Source: Clostridium thailandense (lineage in GTDB: Bacteria; Bacillota; Clostridia; Clostridiales; Clostridiaceae). From it: a stretch of DNA of 64,000 nt. Of this stretch, positions 24,530 through 34,253 are shown piece by piece. The notes under the pieces are model-generated. The model did not search any database and was not told the DNA's origin. It saw nothing but the letters and a program-made list of their open reading frames with translations. Numbering within the stretch: the first letter of the stretch is position 1; each line of letters begins with the position of its first letter. Location of the stretch: assembly GCF_019207025.1 (NCBI RefSeq), contig NZ_JAEEGC010000007.1, forward strand, positions 1-64,000, in the 5' to 3' direction. Position numbers and translations under genes: made by a program.

Positions 24530-27500
24530 ATGAAAAGAATAAATGAAATTTTTAGTGATTATGAAGCCAAGGGTAACATAAATACTGCTATTGTAGAGTC
24601 AGTAGCCTTAAGCAAAAAAACTAAAATCCTTGAAATGAAAATCAGCTCAGATAAATATATTGAAATAGGAGAATTTGAGGGGCTTAATAAATTTATAAAA
24701 GAAAGATTTTCACTAGAAGATTCCAAAATTGCTGTAAAGTATGCTGAAGGAACGAGTAAAAAGCCCATAGAAGAGGAATTAAAAAAAATTGTATTTTCTG
24801 TATCAGATAAATATCCTGCTTTAAAGGCAGTGATAAATAACAGTGAATATGAAGTAGATGAAAATACTATAAGTTTTAATTTTAAAATTCCAGTATCAGG
24901 CTTCTTAAAGACTATGGATTATGATAAAAAGATTTATAAAGCTATAAAAAGCCTCTATGGCACGGAATATAGAATAAGCTTTATTGATAAGCTAAGCAGT
25001 GAAGAATTAGCTAAAATGGTGGAAGATAAGCGCGCAAGTGAAGTAATGTTTATCAAAAAAGAAATCAATAGTACACCAAGCAATAATGCTCCGAAGTTGC
25101 CTAAGGAAGCAGTAGAAAAAAAGCAAGAAGCAAAGTCAGAAACACTTGGGAAAAAAGTCAGTCCATTTTTGATATTAGGAAGAAATGCTAATATTAAAGA
25201 CACCGTAGTAAAAATTACTGATATTACACCAGATGAAGGTAGGGTAGCTATAGAGGGAGAGATATCCAATATGGAAACAAAGGAATTAAGAAGTGGAAAA
25301 ACATTAATTTCCTTTGCATTATATGATGGTTCAAGTTCTATGACCTGTAAAGCCTTCTGCAAGCCTGGTGAAGATGGTGAGGTATTATCAAGGCTTAAAA
25401 AGGCTAAGGGTGTCAGAATTGCTGGAAATTCAGGATATAGCAAGTTTTCCGACGAAATTGAACTTATTGCTAATACTATAATAGAAACAGAAGGAATAAA
25501 GAAAACTAAGAGACAAGACAATACAGAAGTGAAGAGAGTTGAACTTCACATGCATACACAAATGAGTCAGATGGATGCTATGACCAATGCTGGTGATTTA
25601 ATTAAAAGAGCTATGAGTTGGGGGATGAAATCTATTGCCATAACAGATCATGGAGTTGTGCAGTCTTTTCCTGAGGCACATAAGCTTTTAGGAAGAGATA
25701 ATCCAAACATGAAGGTTATATATGGAGTGGAGGCTTATTTAGCACCAGATAAAAAACCATCCGTAACCAATCTAAAAGGACAGAGTATTGACACTACATA
25801 TTGTGTACTGGATTTGGAAACCACAGGTTTTTCACCAGTCACAGAAAAAATTACTGAAATAGGGATTATGAAATTGAAGGACGGAAAAGTAATAGATGAA
25901 TTTAGCTGCTTTGTAAACCCCGAAAAGTCTATTCCTCCAAGAGTTGTGGAGGTTACCAATATAACTGATGACATGGTAAAAGATGCAGAAACCATAGATC
26001 AGGTATTTCCTAAAATGCTTGATTTTATCAAGGACAGTGTTTTAGTTGCTCATAATGCGGGATTTGATGTAGGTTTTTTAAAAAATAATGCTAAGGTTTT
26101 AGGCTATGACTTTGATTTCACATATTTAGATACCTTGTCTTTAGCACAAGAAGTTTTTCCAGATTTTAAAACCTATAAATTGGGTAGAATTGCTAAGAAC
26201 CTTGGCATAAAGGTAGAAGTTGCTCATAGAGCCTTAGATGATGTGAATACTACTGTTAAGGTTTTTAATGTAATGCTTGAGAAACTAAAAGAAAGAGGAG
26301 CTAAAACTCTTGAAGATATAGATATATATGGCTCTGATGAACAGGCTAAGAAGGAAGCATATAAAAAGCTTAAAACCTATCATGCAATAATATTAGCAAA
26401 GGATTATGTGGGTTTAAAGAATTTATATAAGTTAGTATCTTACTCGCACTTAGATTATTTTTACAAAAAACCTCGTATTTTAAAGAGCATGTTTAAAAAA
26501 TATTCTGAGGGATTGATCCTTGGAAGTGCTTGCAGTGAAGGTGAATTGTATCAGGCAATACTTCTAGGAAAGTCTGATGAGGAAATTGAAGCAATTGCAG
26601 AGGAATACGATTATTTGGAAATTCAACCTCTAGGAAATAATGATTATTTAGTAAGACAAGAGCAGGTACCAGATAAGGAATACTTAAAGGAAATCAATAG
26701 AAAAATTATTGCATTAGGAGAAAAATTTAATAAACCTGTAGTAGCTACAGGAGATGTTCACTTTATGGACCCAGAGGATGAGATATACAGACGTATACTG
26801 GAAGCAGGACAGGGATTCAAGGATGCAGATAATCAAGCACCGCTATATTTAAGAACCACTGAGGAGATGCTTGAGGAATTTTCATATTTAGGACAGGAAA
26901 AGGCTTATGAAGTGGTAGTTACAAATACCAATTTAATATCGGAGATGTGTGAGCCAATTAGTCCTATTTCCCCAGAAAAAGCTACACCACATATAGACGG
27001 CTGTGAGCAGACAATTAAGGACATTACCTTCGGAAGAGCTCATGAGCTATATGGTGATCCTCTTCCAGAACTTGTTCAGTCCAGACTAGATAGAGAGCTG
27101 GATTCCATTATAAAAAATGGTTTCTCTGTAATGTATATCATTGCTCAAAAACTGGTATGGAAATCAAATGAGGATGGCTATCTGGTAGGATCCAGAGGGT
27201 CTGTTGGTTCATCTGTTGTAGCCTATATGACGGGTATAACAGAAGTAAATGCTTTGCCGCCACATTATAGATGTCCTAGTTGTAAATATTCGGATTTTAC
27301 GGATTATGGAATTAAAAATGGTTTTGACTTACCAGATAAAGTGTGTCCTGTTTGTGGAGAAAAGCTTTCCAAGGATGGCATAGACATACCTTTTGAAACC
27401 TTCTTAGGCTTCAATGGAGATAAGGAACCAGATATAGACTTAAACTTTTCAGGTGAATATCAGGCAAAGGCACATAGATATACAGAGGTTATTTTTGGAA

Positions 27501-28873
27501 AAGGCACAACCTTTAAAGCAGGAACCATAGGTACCATAGCAGAGAAAACAGCTTTCGGTTACGTGAAAAAGTATTATGAAGAAAAAAACCGTACAGTAAA
27601 CAAAGCAGAAATCCTCAGAATTTCAAAAGGCTGTACAGGAATAAAGAGAACTACTGGTCAGCACCCTGGTGGAATAATAGTAGTTCCAAAAGGTCGAGAA
27701 ATCTTTGAATTTTGTCCTGTACAACATCCTGCAGATGATCCTAATTCAGATATTATAACAACACATTTTGATTATCACTCTATTGACCAAAATTTGCTGA
27801 AGCTTGATATACTAGGACACGACGATCCAACAGTTATAAGAATGCTTCAGGATATAACAGGAGTTGATCCCAAAACGATACCTATGGACGATAAGGAAAC
27901 TATGTCCATCTTTTCATCAACGCAGGCATTAGGAGTAATACCAGAGCAGATAAATTCTAAGGTAGGAACCTTTGGCATTCCTGAGTTTGGTACTAAGTTC
28001 GTAAGAGGAATGCTTTTAGACACAATGCCAAAAGCTTTCTTTGATTTGATATGTATATCAGGACTTTCACATGGTACTGACGTATGGCTTGGAAATGCTA
28101 AGGACTTAGTTGATAATGGAACAGTAACCTTAAATGAGGCAGTGTGTACCAGAGATGACATCATGGTTTATCTTATTAAAAAAGGTTTGCCGCCCAATAC
28201 TGCTTTTAAGATAATGGAGTTAGTACGTAAAGGAAAGGCTTTAAAGGATCCTGAAAAATGGGCAGAGTATGAAGCTTTAATGCGGGAACATGACGTACCA
28301 GAATGGTATATAGATTCTTGTAGGAAAATAAAGTATATGTTTCCTAAAGCCCATGCTGCAGCTTATGTAATGATGGCATTTAGAATAGCTTGGTTTAAAG
28401 TTCACATACCTATGGCATATTATGCAGCATACTTTACTATTAGAGCAAAGGCCTTTGACTCTGAGTTTATGATTTTTGGAAAAGAAAAGGTTAAAGAAAA
28501 GATGAAGGAAATTGAAACAATGGGTAATCAAGCCGCACCTAAGGATAAGGATATGTACGATGATTTAGAGATAGTTCTAGAAATGTATGAGAGAGGGTTT
28601 AAATTCTTACCTATTGATTTATATAAGTCCCATGCCACTAGATTTTTGGTAGAAGAGGATGGTTTAAGACCACCTGTAAACAGCATATCTGGAATGGGAA
28701 ATGTGGCTGCTGAAGGTATATTTAACGCAGCTCAAGAAGAGACTTTTAGCTCAATAGAGGATGTAAAGAAACGTGCTAAGATTGGAAATTCCACTATAGA
28801 TTTACTTAAAAAGTTTAATTGTTTGAAGGGTCTTCCAGAGAGTGATCAAATGTGTTTCTTTGATGCAATCTAA
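24530..28873 (+). CDS. polC: DNA polymerase III alpha subunit, PolC type
   Basis: PolC is the main replicative polymerase of low-GC Gram-positives, with built-in 3'-5' proofreading. The protein has about 1447 residues. Visible parts are an N-terminal domain, an OB fold at about 220-330, a PHP domain starting VELHMHTQMSQMDAM near 336 and split by a DEDD exonuclease (YCVLDLETTGFSP near 422; HNAGFDVGFL; HRALDDV), a zinc finger CPSC...CPVC near 915-940, and the palm EPDIDLNFSGEYQ near 966. The ATG at 24530 was chosen over 24458 because GGGAGATGG lies upstream. The context, between glmS and cheW, is not the usual polC neighbourhood, and C-ending codons such as ACC and GCC seem more frequent than next door. 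Confidence 0.94.
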   Translation: MKRINEIFSDYEAKGNINTAIVESVALSKKTKILEMKISSDKYIEIGEFEGLNKFIKERFSLEDSKIAVKYAEGTSKKPIEEELKKIVFSVSDKYPALKAVINNSEYEVDENTISFNFKIPVSGFLKTMDYDKKIYKAIKSLYGTEYRISFIDKLSSEELAKMVEDKRASEVMFIKKEINSTPSNNAPKLPKEAVEKKQEAKSETLGKKVSPFLILGRNANIKDTVVKITDITPDEGRVAIEGEISNMETKELRSGKTLISFALYDGSSSMTCKAFCKPGEDGEVLSRLKKAKGVRIAGNSGYSKFSDEIELIANTIIETEGIKKTKRQDNTEVKRVELHMHTQMSQMDAMTNAGDLIKRAMSWGMKSIAITDHGVVQSFPEAHKLLGRDNPNMKVIYGVEAYLAPDKKPSVTNLKGQSIDTTYCVLDLETTGFSPVTEKITEIGIMKLKDGKVIDEFSCFVNPEKSIPPRVVEVTNITDDMVKDAETIDQVFPKMLDFIKDSVLVAHNAGFDVGFLKNNAKVLGYDFDFTYLDTLSLAQEVFPDFKTYKLGRIAKNLGIKVEVAHRALDDVNTTVKVFNVMLEKLKERGAKTLEDIDIYGSDEQAKKEAYKKLKTYHAIILAKDYVGLKNLYKLVSYSHLDYFYKKPRILKSMFKKYSEGLILGSACSEGELYQAILLGKSDEEIEAIAEEYDYLEIQPLGNNDYLVRQEQVPDKEYLKEINRKIIALGEKFNKPVVATGDVHFMDPEDEIYRRILEAGQGFKDADNQAPLYLRTTEEMLEEFSYLGQEKAYEVVVTNTNLISEMCEPISPISPEKATPHIDGCEQTIKDITFGRAHELYGDPLPELVQSRLDRELDSIIKNGFSVMYIIAQKLVWKSNEDGYLVGSRGSVGSSVVAYMTGITEVNALPPHYRCPSCKYSDFTDYGIKNGFDLPDKVCPVCGEKLSKDGIDIPFETFLGFNGDKEPDIDLNFSGEYQAKAHRYTEVIFGKGTTFKAGTIGTIAEKTAFGYVKKYYEEKNRTVNKAEILRISKGCTGIKRTTGQHPGGIIVVPKGREIFEFCPVQHPADDPNSDIITTHFDYHSIDQNLLKLDILGHDDPTVIRMLQDITGVDPKTIPMDDKETMSIFSSTQALGVIPEQINSKVGTFGIPEFGTKFVRGMLLDTMPKAFFDLICISGLSHGTDVWLGNAKDLVDNGTVTLNEAVCTRDDIMVYLIKKGLPPNTAFKIMELVRKGKALKDPEKWAEYEALMREHDVPEWYIDSCRKIKYMFPKAHAAAYVMMAFRIAWFKVHIPMAYYAAYFTIRAKAFDSEFMIFGKEKVKEKMKEIETMGNQAAPKDKDMYDDLEIVLEMYERGFKFLPIDLYKSHATRFLVEEDGLRPPVNSISGMGNVAAEGIFNAAQEETFSSIEDVKKRAKIGNSTIDLLKKFNCLKGLPESDQMCFFDAI

Positions 28874-28907
28874 GGAATAAGGCCTGTATAAAAAGATTAT
28901 ATTATAG

Positions 28908-28952
28908 GTCAGGAGATTTTAATCTAAAGCGATTGGAATTTTCTGACTTTTG
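28908..28952 (+). terminator. Possible terminator of polC
   Basis: GGTCAG...CTGAC arms with partial inner pairing are followed by TTTTGCTTTT. The stem is imperfect. Confidence 0.5.
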
Positions 28953-28986
28953 CTTTTAAAATTAAGTTTTCTACAATATATATTAA

Positions 28987-29015
28987 TTGACAAAAGATAG
29001 ATTCGCATATATTAT
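28987..29015 (+). promoter_or_regulatory. Promoter candidate of cheW
   Basis: TTGACA-N17-TATTAT lies about 170 bases upstream of the cheW start. The remaining bases up to 29182 contain only a short AGTAA/TTACT repeat and no gene. Confidence 0.55.
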
Positions 29016-29182
29016 AAAAATAAGTAAGTAAGTATTTACTCGAAATAATAAAATTCCAATTTAAATAATTTCAATTCGATTTAGGCATACCGTTTGGTTC
29101 ATATTTTTATCTAATTAAGTGAAATTACAAAAAAGTAACAATATAAAATTCAGAATTTTAAAATAAGTGTGTGAAAGGGGAT

Positions 29183-29680
29183 ATGATAGTGGATAACATT
29201 AATACACAAGATATAATTGACAGAGAAGAAGATACTCAAAAAGATAAGTTTCTTACATTCTCTCTAGGAAACGAATTTTATGGTATTGAAATTATGTATG
29301 TAACAGAGATTATAGGAATTCAAAGCATTACTGAGGTTCCAGAACTACCAGATTATATTAAAGGAATTATTAATTTAAGAGGTAAGATTATTCCTTTAAT
29401 GGATGTAAGATTACGCTTTAAAAAGGAGCCGCGAGAATATAATGATAGAACTTGTATTGTAGTCATAGATATAAGGGATATGTTTATTGGTCTCATTGTT
29501 GATAGTGTTTCAGAGGTTATGTCTATACCTGAGCAAGATATAGTTCCACCACCAGGGCTTAGTAAGAGTTCTAATAGATACATAAAAGGTATAGGAAAGG
29601 TTGGAAATGAGGTTAAATTAATTTTAGATTGCAATAAAATGCTTAATGAAGAGGAAATTGAAAGCTTATCTAATTTATAA
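29183..29680 (+). CDS. cheW: Chemotaxis coupling protein CheW
   Basis: CheW links chemoreceptors to the kinase CheA. The protein of about 165 residues consists of one CheW domain: FLTFSLGNEFYGIEIMYVTEII, then ITEVPELPDYIKGIINLRGKIIPLMDVR, and DSVSEVMSIPEQDI. The start is ambiguous between ATG at 29183 and GTG at 29189, both after AAAGGGGAT; a GTG at 29171 is also in frame. The large receptor gene lies 118 bases downstream, so the two are a likely signalling pair. No cheA gene is in the window. Confidence 0.93.
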   Translation: MIVDNINTQDIIDREEDTQKDKFLTFSLGNEFYGIEIMYVTEIIGIQSITEVPELPDYIKGIINLRGKIIPLMDVRLRFKKEPREYNDRTCIVVIDIRDMFIGLIVDSVSEVMSIPEQDIVPPPGLSKSSNRYIKGIGKVGNEVKLILDCNKMLNEEEIESLSNL

Positions 29681-29798
29681 GCAAGAAGGAAATATAGAAA
29701 GGATGAAAATAGATTTAGATTATATAAAAAAAGGTATAAGCTGTTATGGAAATTTAAAATGTAATGGTTATTTTAAAACGTAATAAGGGGGCAAAAGT

Positions 29799-32648
29799 AT
29801 GAAATGGTTCAATAATATGAAAATAAATACAAAACTAATTGCTGGATTTACAACAGTAGAGTTATTAGTGGCAGCTATAGGAGCTGCTGTATATAATGTA
29901 ACAAACCATTTTAGTTCAACTTCAAGAATTCTAACTATTATAATTGTACAAGTATTTCTAGTTTTTATATTTAGTGCTATGCTATCAAAAGTCATTGTAG
30001 AATCGATTACTAGTGCTGTTAAGGTAGCTAATAAATTAGCAGATGGTGAAATTAATATTGGAATAGAGTCAAGCACAAATGATGAAATAGGTAATCTTAC
30101 AGAATCATTAAAAAAGATAGCTGAAAAAATGATGTGGTACGAAGGGATTATAGATGCTGTACCATTTCCGATACATGTTACTGATGATAATATGAACTGG
30201 ACATATATGAACAAGGCTTTTGAAAAGTTAATGATTGAGCAAGGCGTAGTAAAAGAGCGTAAAGATGGATATGGAAGAGCCTGCAGTAATGCTGGAGCCA
30301 ATATATGCAACACACAAAATTGCGGAATAAAACAACTATTAAAGGGAACAGGAGAAAGTTTCTTTGATTGGTGTGGAATGAATTGCAAACAGGATACTTC
30401 TTATTTAAAGAATGCTAAAGGTGAACATATTGGATTTGTTGAAGTGGTAACGGATTTGACATCTATACTGCAAGTAAGTGATTATACAAAGAAAGAGGTG
30501 GACCGCTTAGCTGGCAATCTTGACCTTCTTGCTAAAGGAGATTTAAATTTAGATTTTGAGGTAACACCTGCTGATAAATATACTCTTGAGACAAGAAATA
30601 ACTTTATAAAAATCAACCAAAATCTTGAAAAAACTAAAGATGCAGTTGGTAAACTAATTAATGATGTATTTATGCTTTCAGATGCGGCTATTGCAGGAAA
30701 CCTTAGTGTAAGAGCGGATGTTACAAGGCATGATGGAGAATATAAGAAAATTGTTGACGAGGTAAATCACACATTGGATACAGTTAATGATAAAAATTTA
30801 TGGTATGAATCAATAATTGATGCTGTGCCGTTTCCAATACATGTTACTGATAACGATATGAAATGGACATATATGAATAAAGCTTTTGAAAAATTGATGA
30901 TTGAACAAGGAGTTGTGAGAGAGAAGAAAGACGGATATGGGAAATCTTGTAGCAATGCTGGAGCGAACATATGTAATACACAAAATTGTGGAATAAAACA
31001 ATTAATAAAGGGGAAAAGTGAAAGTTTCTTTGATTGGTGTGGAATGAATTGCAAACAGGATACAGCTTATTTAAAGAATATTAAAGGTGAAAATATTGGT
31101 TTTGTTGAAGTAGTAACAGATTTGACACCTATTTTAAGAGTAAGCAAGTATACAAAGAAAGAAGTAGAGCGATTATCTACAAATCTTGCAATGCTTGCTA
31201 AAGGAAATATAAATATGGATTTTCAAGTTTTGGAGGCAGATCAGTATACTGAAGAAACTAGGAATGATTTTATTAAGATAAATATAAATCTTGAGAAGGC
31301 GAAAGATGCAGTAGGAAGCTTAATAGCTGATATAATAACACTTTCAGAAGCAGCAATTGAAGGCAGGCTTTCAACAAGAATTGACAACTCAAAACATGAA
31401 GGAGATTTTAAAAAAATCGGAGAAGGTATAAATCATACTTTAGATTTAGTTATAGAGCCTATACAAGAAGCTGCAGGTGTTTTAGAGGAAATGTCAAAAG
31501 GAAATTTTCAGGTTGCTGTCAAGGGAGATTATAAAGGTGATCATGCAAAAATCAAGAATGAACTTAATGATACAATTAATAATATAGCCTCTTATGTACA
31601 GGAAATATCTGAGACGCTTATTGAAATGGCGAAAGGTAATCTTGTTGTTGGCATTAATAAGGAATACATGGGGGACTTTGCTGAAATTAAGATTTCATTG
31701 AATAATATTATTAAAGCCTTTAATAATATTCTAAATGATATTAATAATGCATCTTCACAAGTAGCATCAGGAGCAAGACAGGTGTCTGATTCGGCTCAGG
31801 CTCTTTCACAAGGTTCTACGGAACAGGCAAGTTCTATTGAACAGTTAACAGCTTCTGTAGAAGAAATTGCATCACAAACTAAACAGAATGCTGCTAATGC
31901 TAACAAGGCAAATGAACTTTCTTTATTAGCAAAAGAATATGCCGTTAAAGGCAATGAGCAGATGAAAGAAATGTTAGAAGCAATGGAGGATATTAATGGA
32001 TCATCTTCCAATATATCTAAGATAATAAAGGTTATAGACGAAATAGCATTTCAGACAAATATTCTTGCATTGAATGCAGCAGTAGAAGCTGCAAGGGCAG
32101 GTCAGCATGGTAAAGGTTTTGCTGTTGTGGCAGAAGAAGTAAGAAATCTAGCAGCAAGATCAGCAAATGCGGCTAAAGAAACCACTGTTCTTATAGAAGG
32201 TTCAATCAAAAAAGTTGAAGGTGGTACACAGATTGCCAACAACACTGCAGAGGCACTTGACAAGATAGTCGATGGTGTGGCAAAAGCAGCAAGTCTTGTT
32301 GGAGAAATCGCTGCAGCATCTAATGAACAAGCTTCGGGAATTGCACAAGTTAATCAGGGAATTATGCAGGTATCTGAAGTAACCCAGAGCAATTCTGCTA
32401 CAGCAGAGGAAAGTGCAGCAGCAAGTGAAGAACTTTCAAGTCAAGCTGAAGTACTTAAAGGGATGGTTGGCAGATTTCAACTTAAAAAAGGCAGCGATGT
32501 ATCATATAGTGGAATTGAAGAGTTAAACCCAGATTTATTGCAAATAATTCAAGGGATGTCTGAAAAGAAAAGAAGCCTTTCTGAAGCTGCTGCAACTACA
32601 AGCAAGAGAAAAATTTCATTAACAGATAACGAGTTTGGCAAATATTAG
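29799..32648 (+). CDS. Methyl-accepting chemotaxis protein with duplicated Cys-rich PAS module
   Basis: This 949-residue receptor has two membrane segments near the N-terminus (about 13-32 and 44-64) separated by only about a dozen residues, so it has no periplasmic-type sensor domain. A HAMP-like region follows, then two tandem copies of a 222-residue unit. Each unit holds a PAS-like domain with C-x7-C-x4-C-x16-C-x3-C and a HAMP-like helical part. Further HAMP repeats lead to the signalling domain with the hairpin tip motif [23 protein letters not shown] and [13 protein letters not shown]. The ATG follows AAGGGGGC. It should sense an intracellular or redox-type signal through the cysteines and act via the upstream CheW. 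Confidence 0.93.
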   Translation: MKWFNNMKINTKLIAGFTTVELLVAAIGAAVYNVTNHFSSTSRILTIIIVQVFLVFIFSAMLSKVIVESITSAVKVANKLADGEINIGIESSTNDEIGNLTESLKKIAEKMMWYEGIIDAVPFPIHVTDDNMNWTYMNKAFEKLMIEQGVVKERKDGYGRACSNAGANICNTQNCGIKQLLKGTGESFFDWCGMNCKQDTSYLKNAKGEHIGFVEVVTDLTSILQVSDYTKKEVDRLAGNLDLLAKGDLNLDFEVTPADKYTLETRNNFIKINQNLEKTKDAVGKLINDVFMLSDAAIAGNLSVRADVTRHDGEYKKIVDEVNHTLDTVNDKNLWYESIIDAVPFPIHVTDNDMKWTYMNKAFEKLMIEQGVVREKKDGYGKSCSNAGANICNTQNCGIKQLIKGKSESFFDWCGMNCKQDTAYLKNIKGENIGFVEVVTDLTPILRVSKYTKKEVERLSTNLAMLAKGNINMDFQVLEADQYTEETRNDFIKININLEKAKDAVGSLIADIITLSEAAIEGRLSTRIDNSKHEGDFKKIGEGINHTLDLVIEPIQEAAGVLEEMSKGNFQVAVKGDYKGDHAKIKNELNDTINNIASYVQEISETLIEMAKGNLVVGINKEYMGDFAEIKISLNNIIKAFNNILNDINNASSQVASGARQVSDSAQALSQGSTEQASSIEQLTASVEEIASQTKQNAANANKANELSLLAKEYAVKGNEQMKEMLEAMEDINGSSSNISKIIKVIDEIAFQTNILALNAAVEAARAGQHGKGFAVVAEEVRNLAARSANAAKETTVLIEGSIKKVEGGTQIANNTAEALDKIVDGVAKAASLVGEIAAASNEQASGIAQVNQGIMQVSEVTQSNSATAEESAAASEELSSQAEVLKGMVGRFQLKKGSDVSYSGIEELNPDLLQIIQGMSEKKRSLSEAAATTSKRKISLTDNEFGKY
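30135..31466 (+). repeat. In-frame tandem duplication within the chemoreceptor gene
   Basis: Two units of 666 bases (30135-30800 and 30801-31466) encode [16 protein letters not shown] and [16 protein letters not shown] as matching starts. The PAS parts remain very similar in protein and DNA, while the linker helices have diverged more. Confidence 0.8.
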
Positions 32649-32660
32649 CGTTAAGAAAAA

Positions 32661-32690
32661 AACCGGTACTAAGGTGCCGGATTTTCATTT
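32661..32690 (+). terminator. Terminator of the chemoreceptor gene
   Basis: The hairpin CCGGTAC-TAA-GGTGCCGG is followed by ATTTTCATTTT, 13 bases after the stop codon. Confidence 0.8.
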
Positions 32691-32922
32691 TATCCTAAAT
32701 GTTTAGTTTTATACTTTTAAAGAGATAATGTCCTCTACCTTTTCTATAAAATAAAAGCTGCCGAACGAATGTAAGATAGATAGAATACTCTAAGGAAACA
32801 TGTTAAAATATTAATATGTTGGTATAAAAAATTCATATATTGTAATAATATTCGTGATATAAAAGTGAATTATAAATAATAATACAGCCACAAATATGTT
32901 AGTGTTTGAGAAGGTGATTTTT

Positions 32923-34122
32923 ATGGATGTATTCATAGCTAGACAACCTATTTTTGATAGAAACAACAAAGTTATTGCCTATGAGTTATTATTTAGAAGT
33001 GATTATAATAACTTATACAATAACGATGATGGAGACAAGGCTACCCTAGATGTTATATATAGTCTATCTACGATAGGTATTGATAATGTAATATGTGGGA
33101 AAAAGGCATTTATAAATTTTACAGATAAGCTTATAAAAGATGGCATTCCAGAAGCCATTAGTCCAGATATTCTTGTTGTTGAAATATTAGAAACTGTAGA
33201 ACCAAGTTTTGATATAGTTTTAGAGTGCCAAAATTTGAAGCAATTAGGATATAGAATAGCCCTTGACGATTTTGTATTTGATGAAAAATATAAAGAACTT
33301 ATCGATATAGTAGATATAATAAAAATTGATTTTAGAATAACCAAAGGAAAAGAACGAAGAGATATAATAAATAGACTGAAAAGTAAAAATATAAAGTTTT
33401 TGGCTGAGAAAGTAGAAACTATAGAGGAATTTAATGAAGCAATAGATTATGGATATTCTTATTTCCAAGGATACTATTTTAGCAAACCTGTAATTATTAC
33501 TGGAAAGGGTATCCCGACAAACAAACTTGTTAGTTTAAGGATTTTACAAGAATTGGTGAAATCGGAGCTGAATATAAAGAAAATAGAGGAACTTGTTTTA
33601 AGGGATGTTTCTATTCCTTATAAATTTTTTAAGCTTATAAATTCCTCAGCTTATGGTTTTAATGGTAAGATTGGCTCTATAAGTCGAGCGATTGCTTTGA
33701 TCGGTGAAAATGAAACTAGAAAATGGCTTTATGCAATCTTAATGAAGAATATTGCTGGGAACAAAAATGATGAACTTATAACTTGTTCCTTGATTAGAGC
33801 TAAATTTGCTGAATTAATAGTTAACAAATGTAGTTGTAATTGTGATTCTATTACTGCTTACATTATGGGGATATTCTCGCTAATTGACTCTATTTTAAGC
33901 AGGCCTATCTCTGATGTGTTAAATGAGATTTTTCTTCCTTCAGAGGTTAACGCTGCACTACTTGGCGAAAACAACTATCTTGGAACTATACTTAATTTAA
34001 TTAAGAGTTATGAAAGAGGGGAGTGGGATAAAACTATAATTTATTCTGAAGAACTTTCTGTAAGTTCAGAAGATATTCTAGATTCATATATAGAAGCAAT
34101 TAAGTGGGTTAAAAATTTTTAA
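32923..34122 (+). CDS. EAL-HDOD signalling protein, YuxH type
   Basis: The protein has about 399 residues: an EAL-like domain (about 1-200) and an HDOD domain (about 200-380). The EAL domain looks inactive as a c-di-GMP phosphodiesterase. The signature EALLR is YELLFR, and the DDFGTGYSS loop is reduced to DDFVFDEKY, although KID, AEKVE and FQGYYFSKP remain. The HDOD part shows LLKLINS-like FFKLINSSAYGFNGKIGSISRAIALIG. Such proteins act as signalling adaptors, sometimes in chemotaxis or motility. The ATG at 32923 follows GAAGGTGATT; an upstream in-frame ATG at 32896 lacks a site. It follows the chemoreceptor but has its own terminators on both sides. Confidence 0.9.
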   Translation: MDVFIARQPIFDRNNKVIAYELLFRSDYNNLYNNDDGDKATLDVIYSLSTIGIDNVICGKKAFINFTDKLIKDGIPEAISPDILVVEILETVEPSFDIVLECQNLKQLGYRIALDDFVFDEKYKELIDIVDIIKIDFRITKGKERRDIINRLKSKNIKFLAEKVETIEEFNEAIDYGYSYFQGYYFSKPVIITGKGIPTNKLVSLRILQELVKSELNIKKIEELVLRDVSIPYKFFKLINSSAYGFNGKIGSISRAIALIGENETRKWLYAILMKNIAGNKNDELITCSLIRAKFAELIVNKCSCNCDSITAYIMGIFSLIDSILSRPISDVLNEIFLPSEVNAALLGENNYLGTILNLIKSYERGEWDKTIIYSEELSVSSEDILDSYIEAIKWVKNF

Positions 34123-34126
34123 AAAC

Positions 34127-34172
34127 ATAATAATACCTGCATCTTATTTTGGATGTAGGTATTATTATATTA
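34127..34172 (+). terminator. Terminator of the EAL-HDOD gene
   Basis: Arms ATAATAATACCTGCATC and GATGTAGGTATTATTAT form a strong hairpin just after the stop codon, likely usable in both directions. Confidence 0.8.
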
Positions 34173-34253
34173 TCATAGTACATACTATATTTGCAGGTAC
34201 TTATTATAACAAAGCTATTTATGTTTTGAAAAAATAGAATTTAAGTCGAAACA

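Noticed and set aside
29703-29783. 26-codon frame between cheW and the chemoreceptor with an adjacent AAAGG
   Set aside because: The Shine-Dalgarno-like bases touch the ATG, the peptide is very short with no recognisable feature, and there is no independent support.
32691-32922. Searched for a c-di-GMP riboswitch upstream of the EAL-HDOD gene
   Set aside because: None of the GEMM core sequences is present; only AT-rich DNA with weak promoter-like elements was found.
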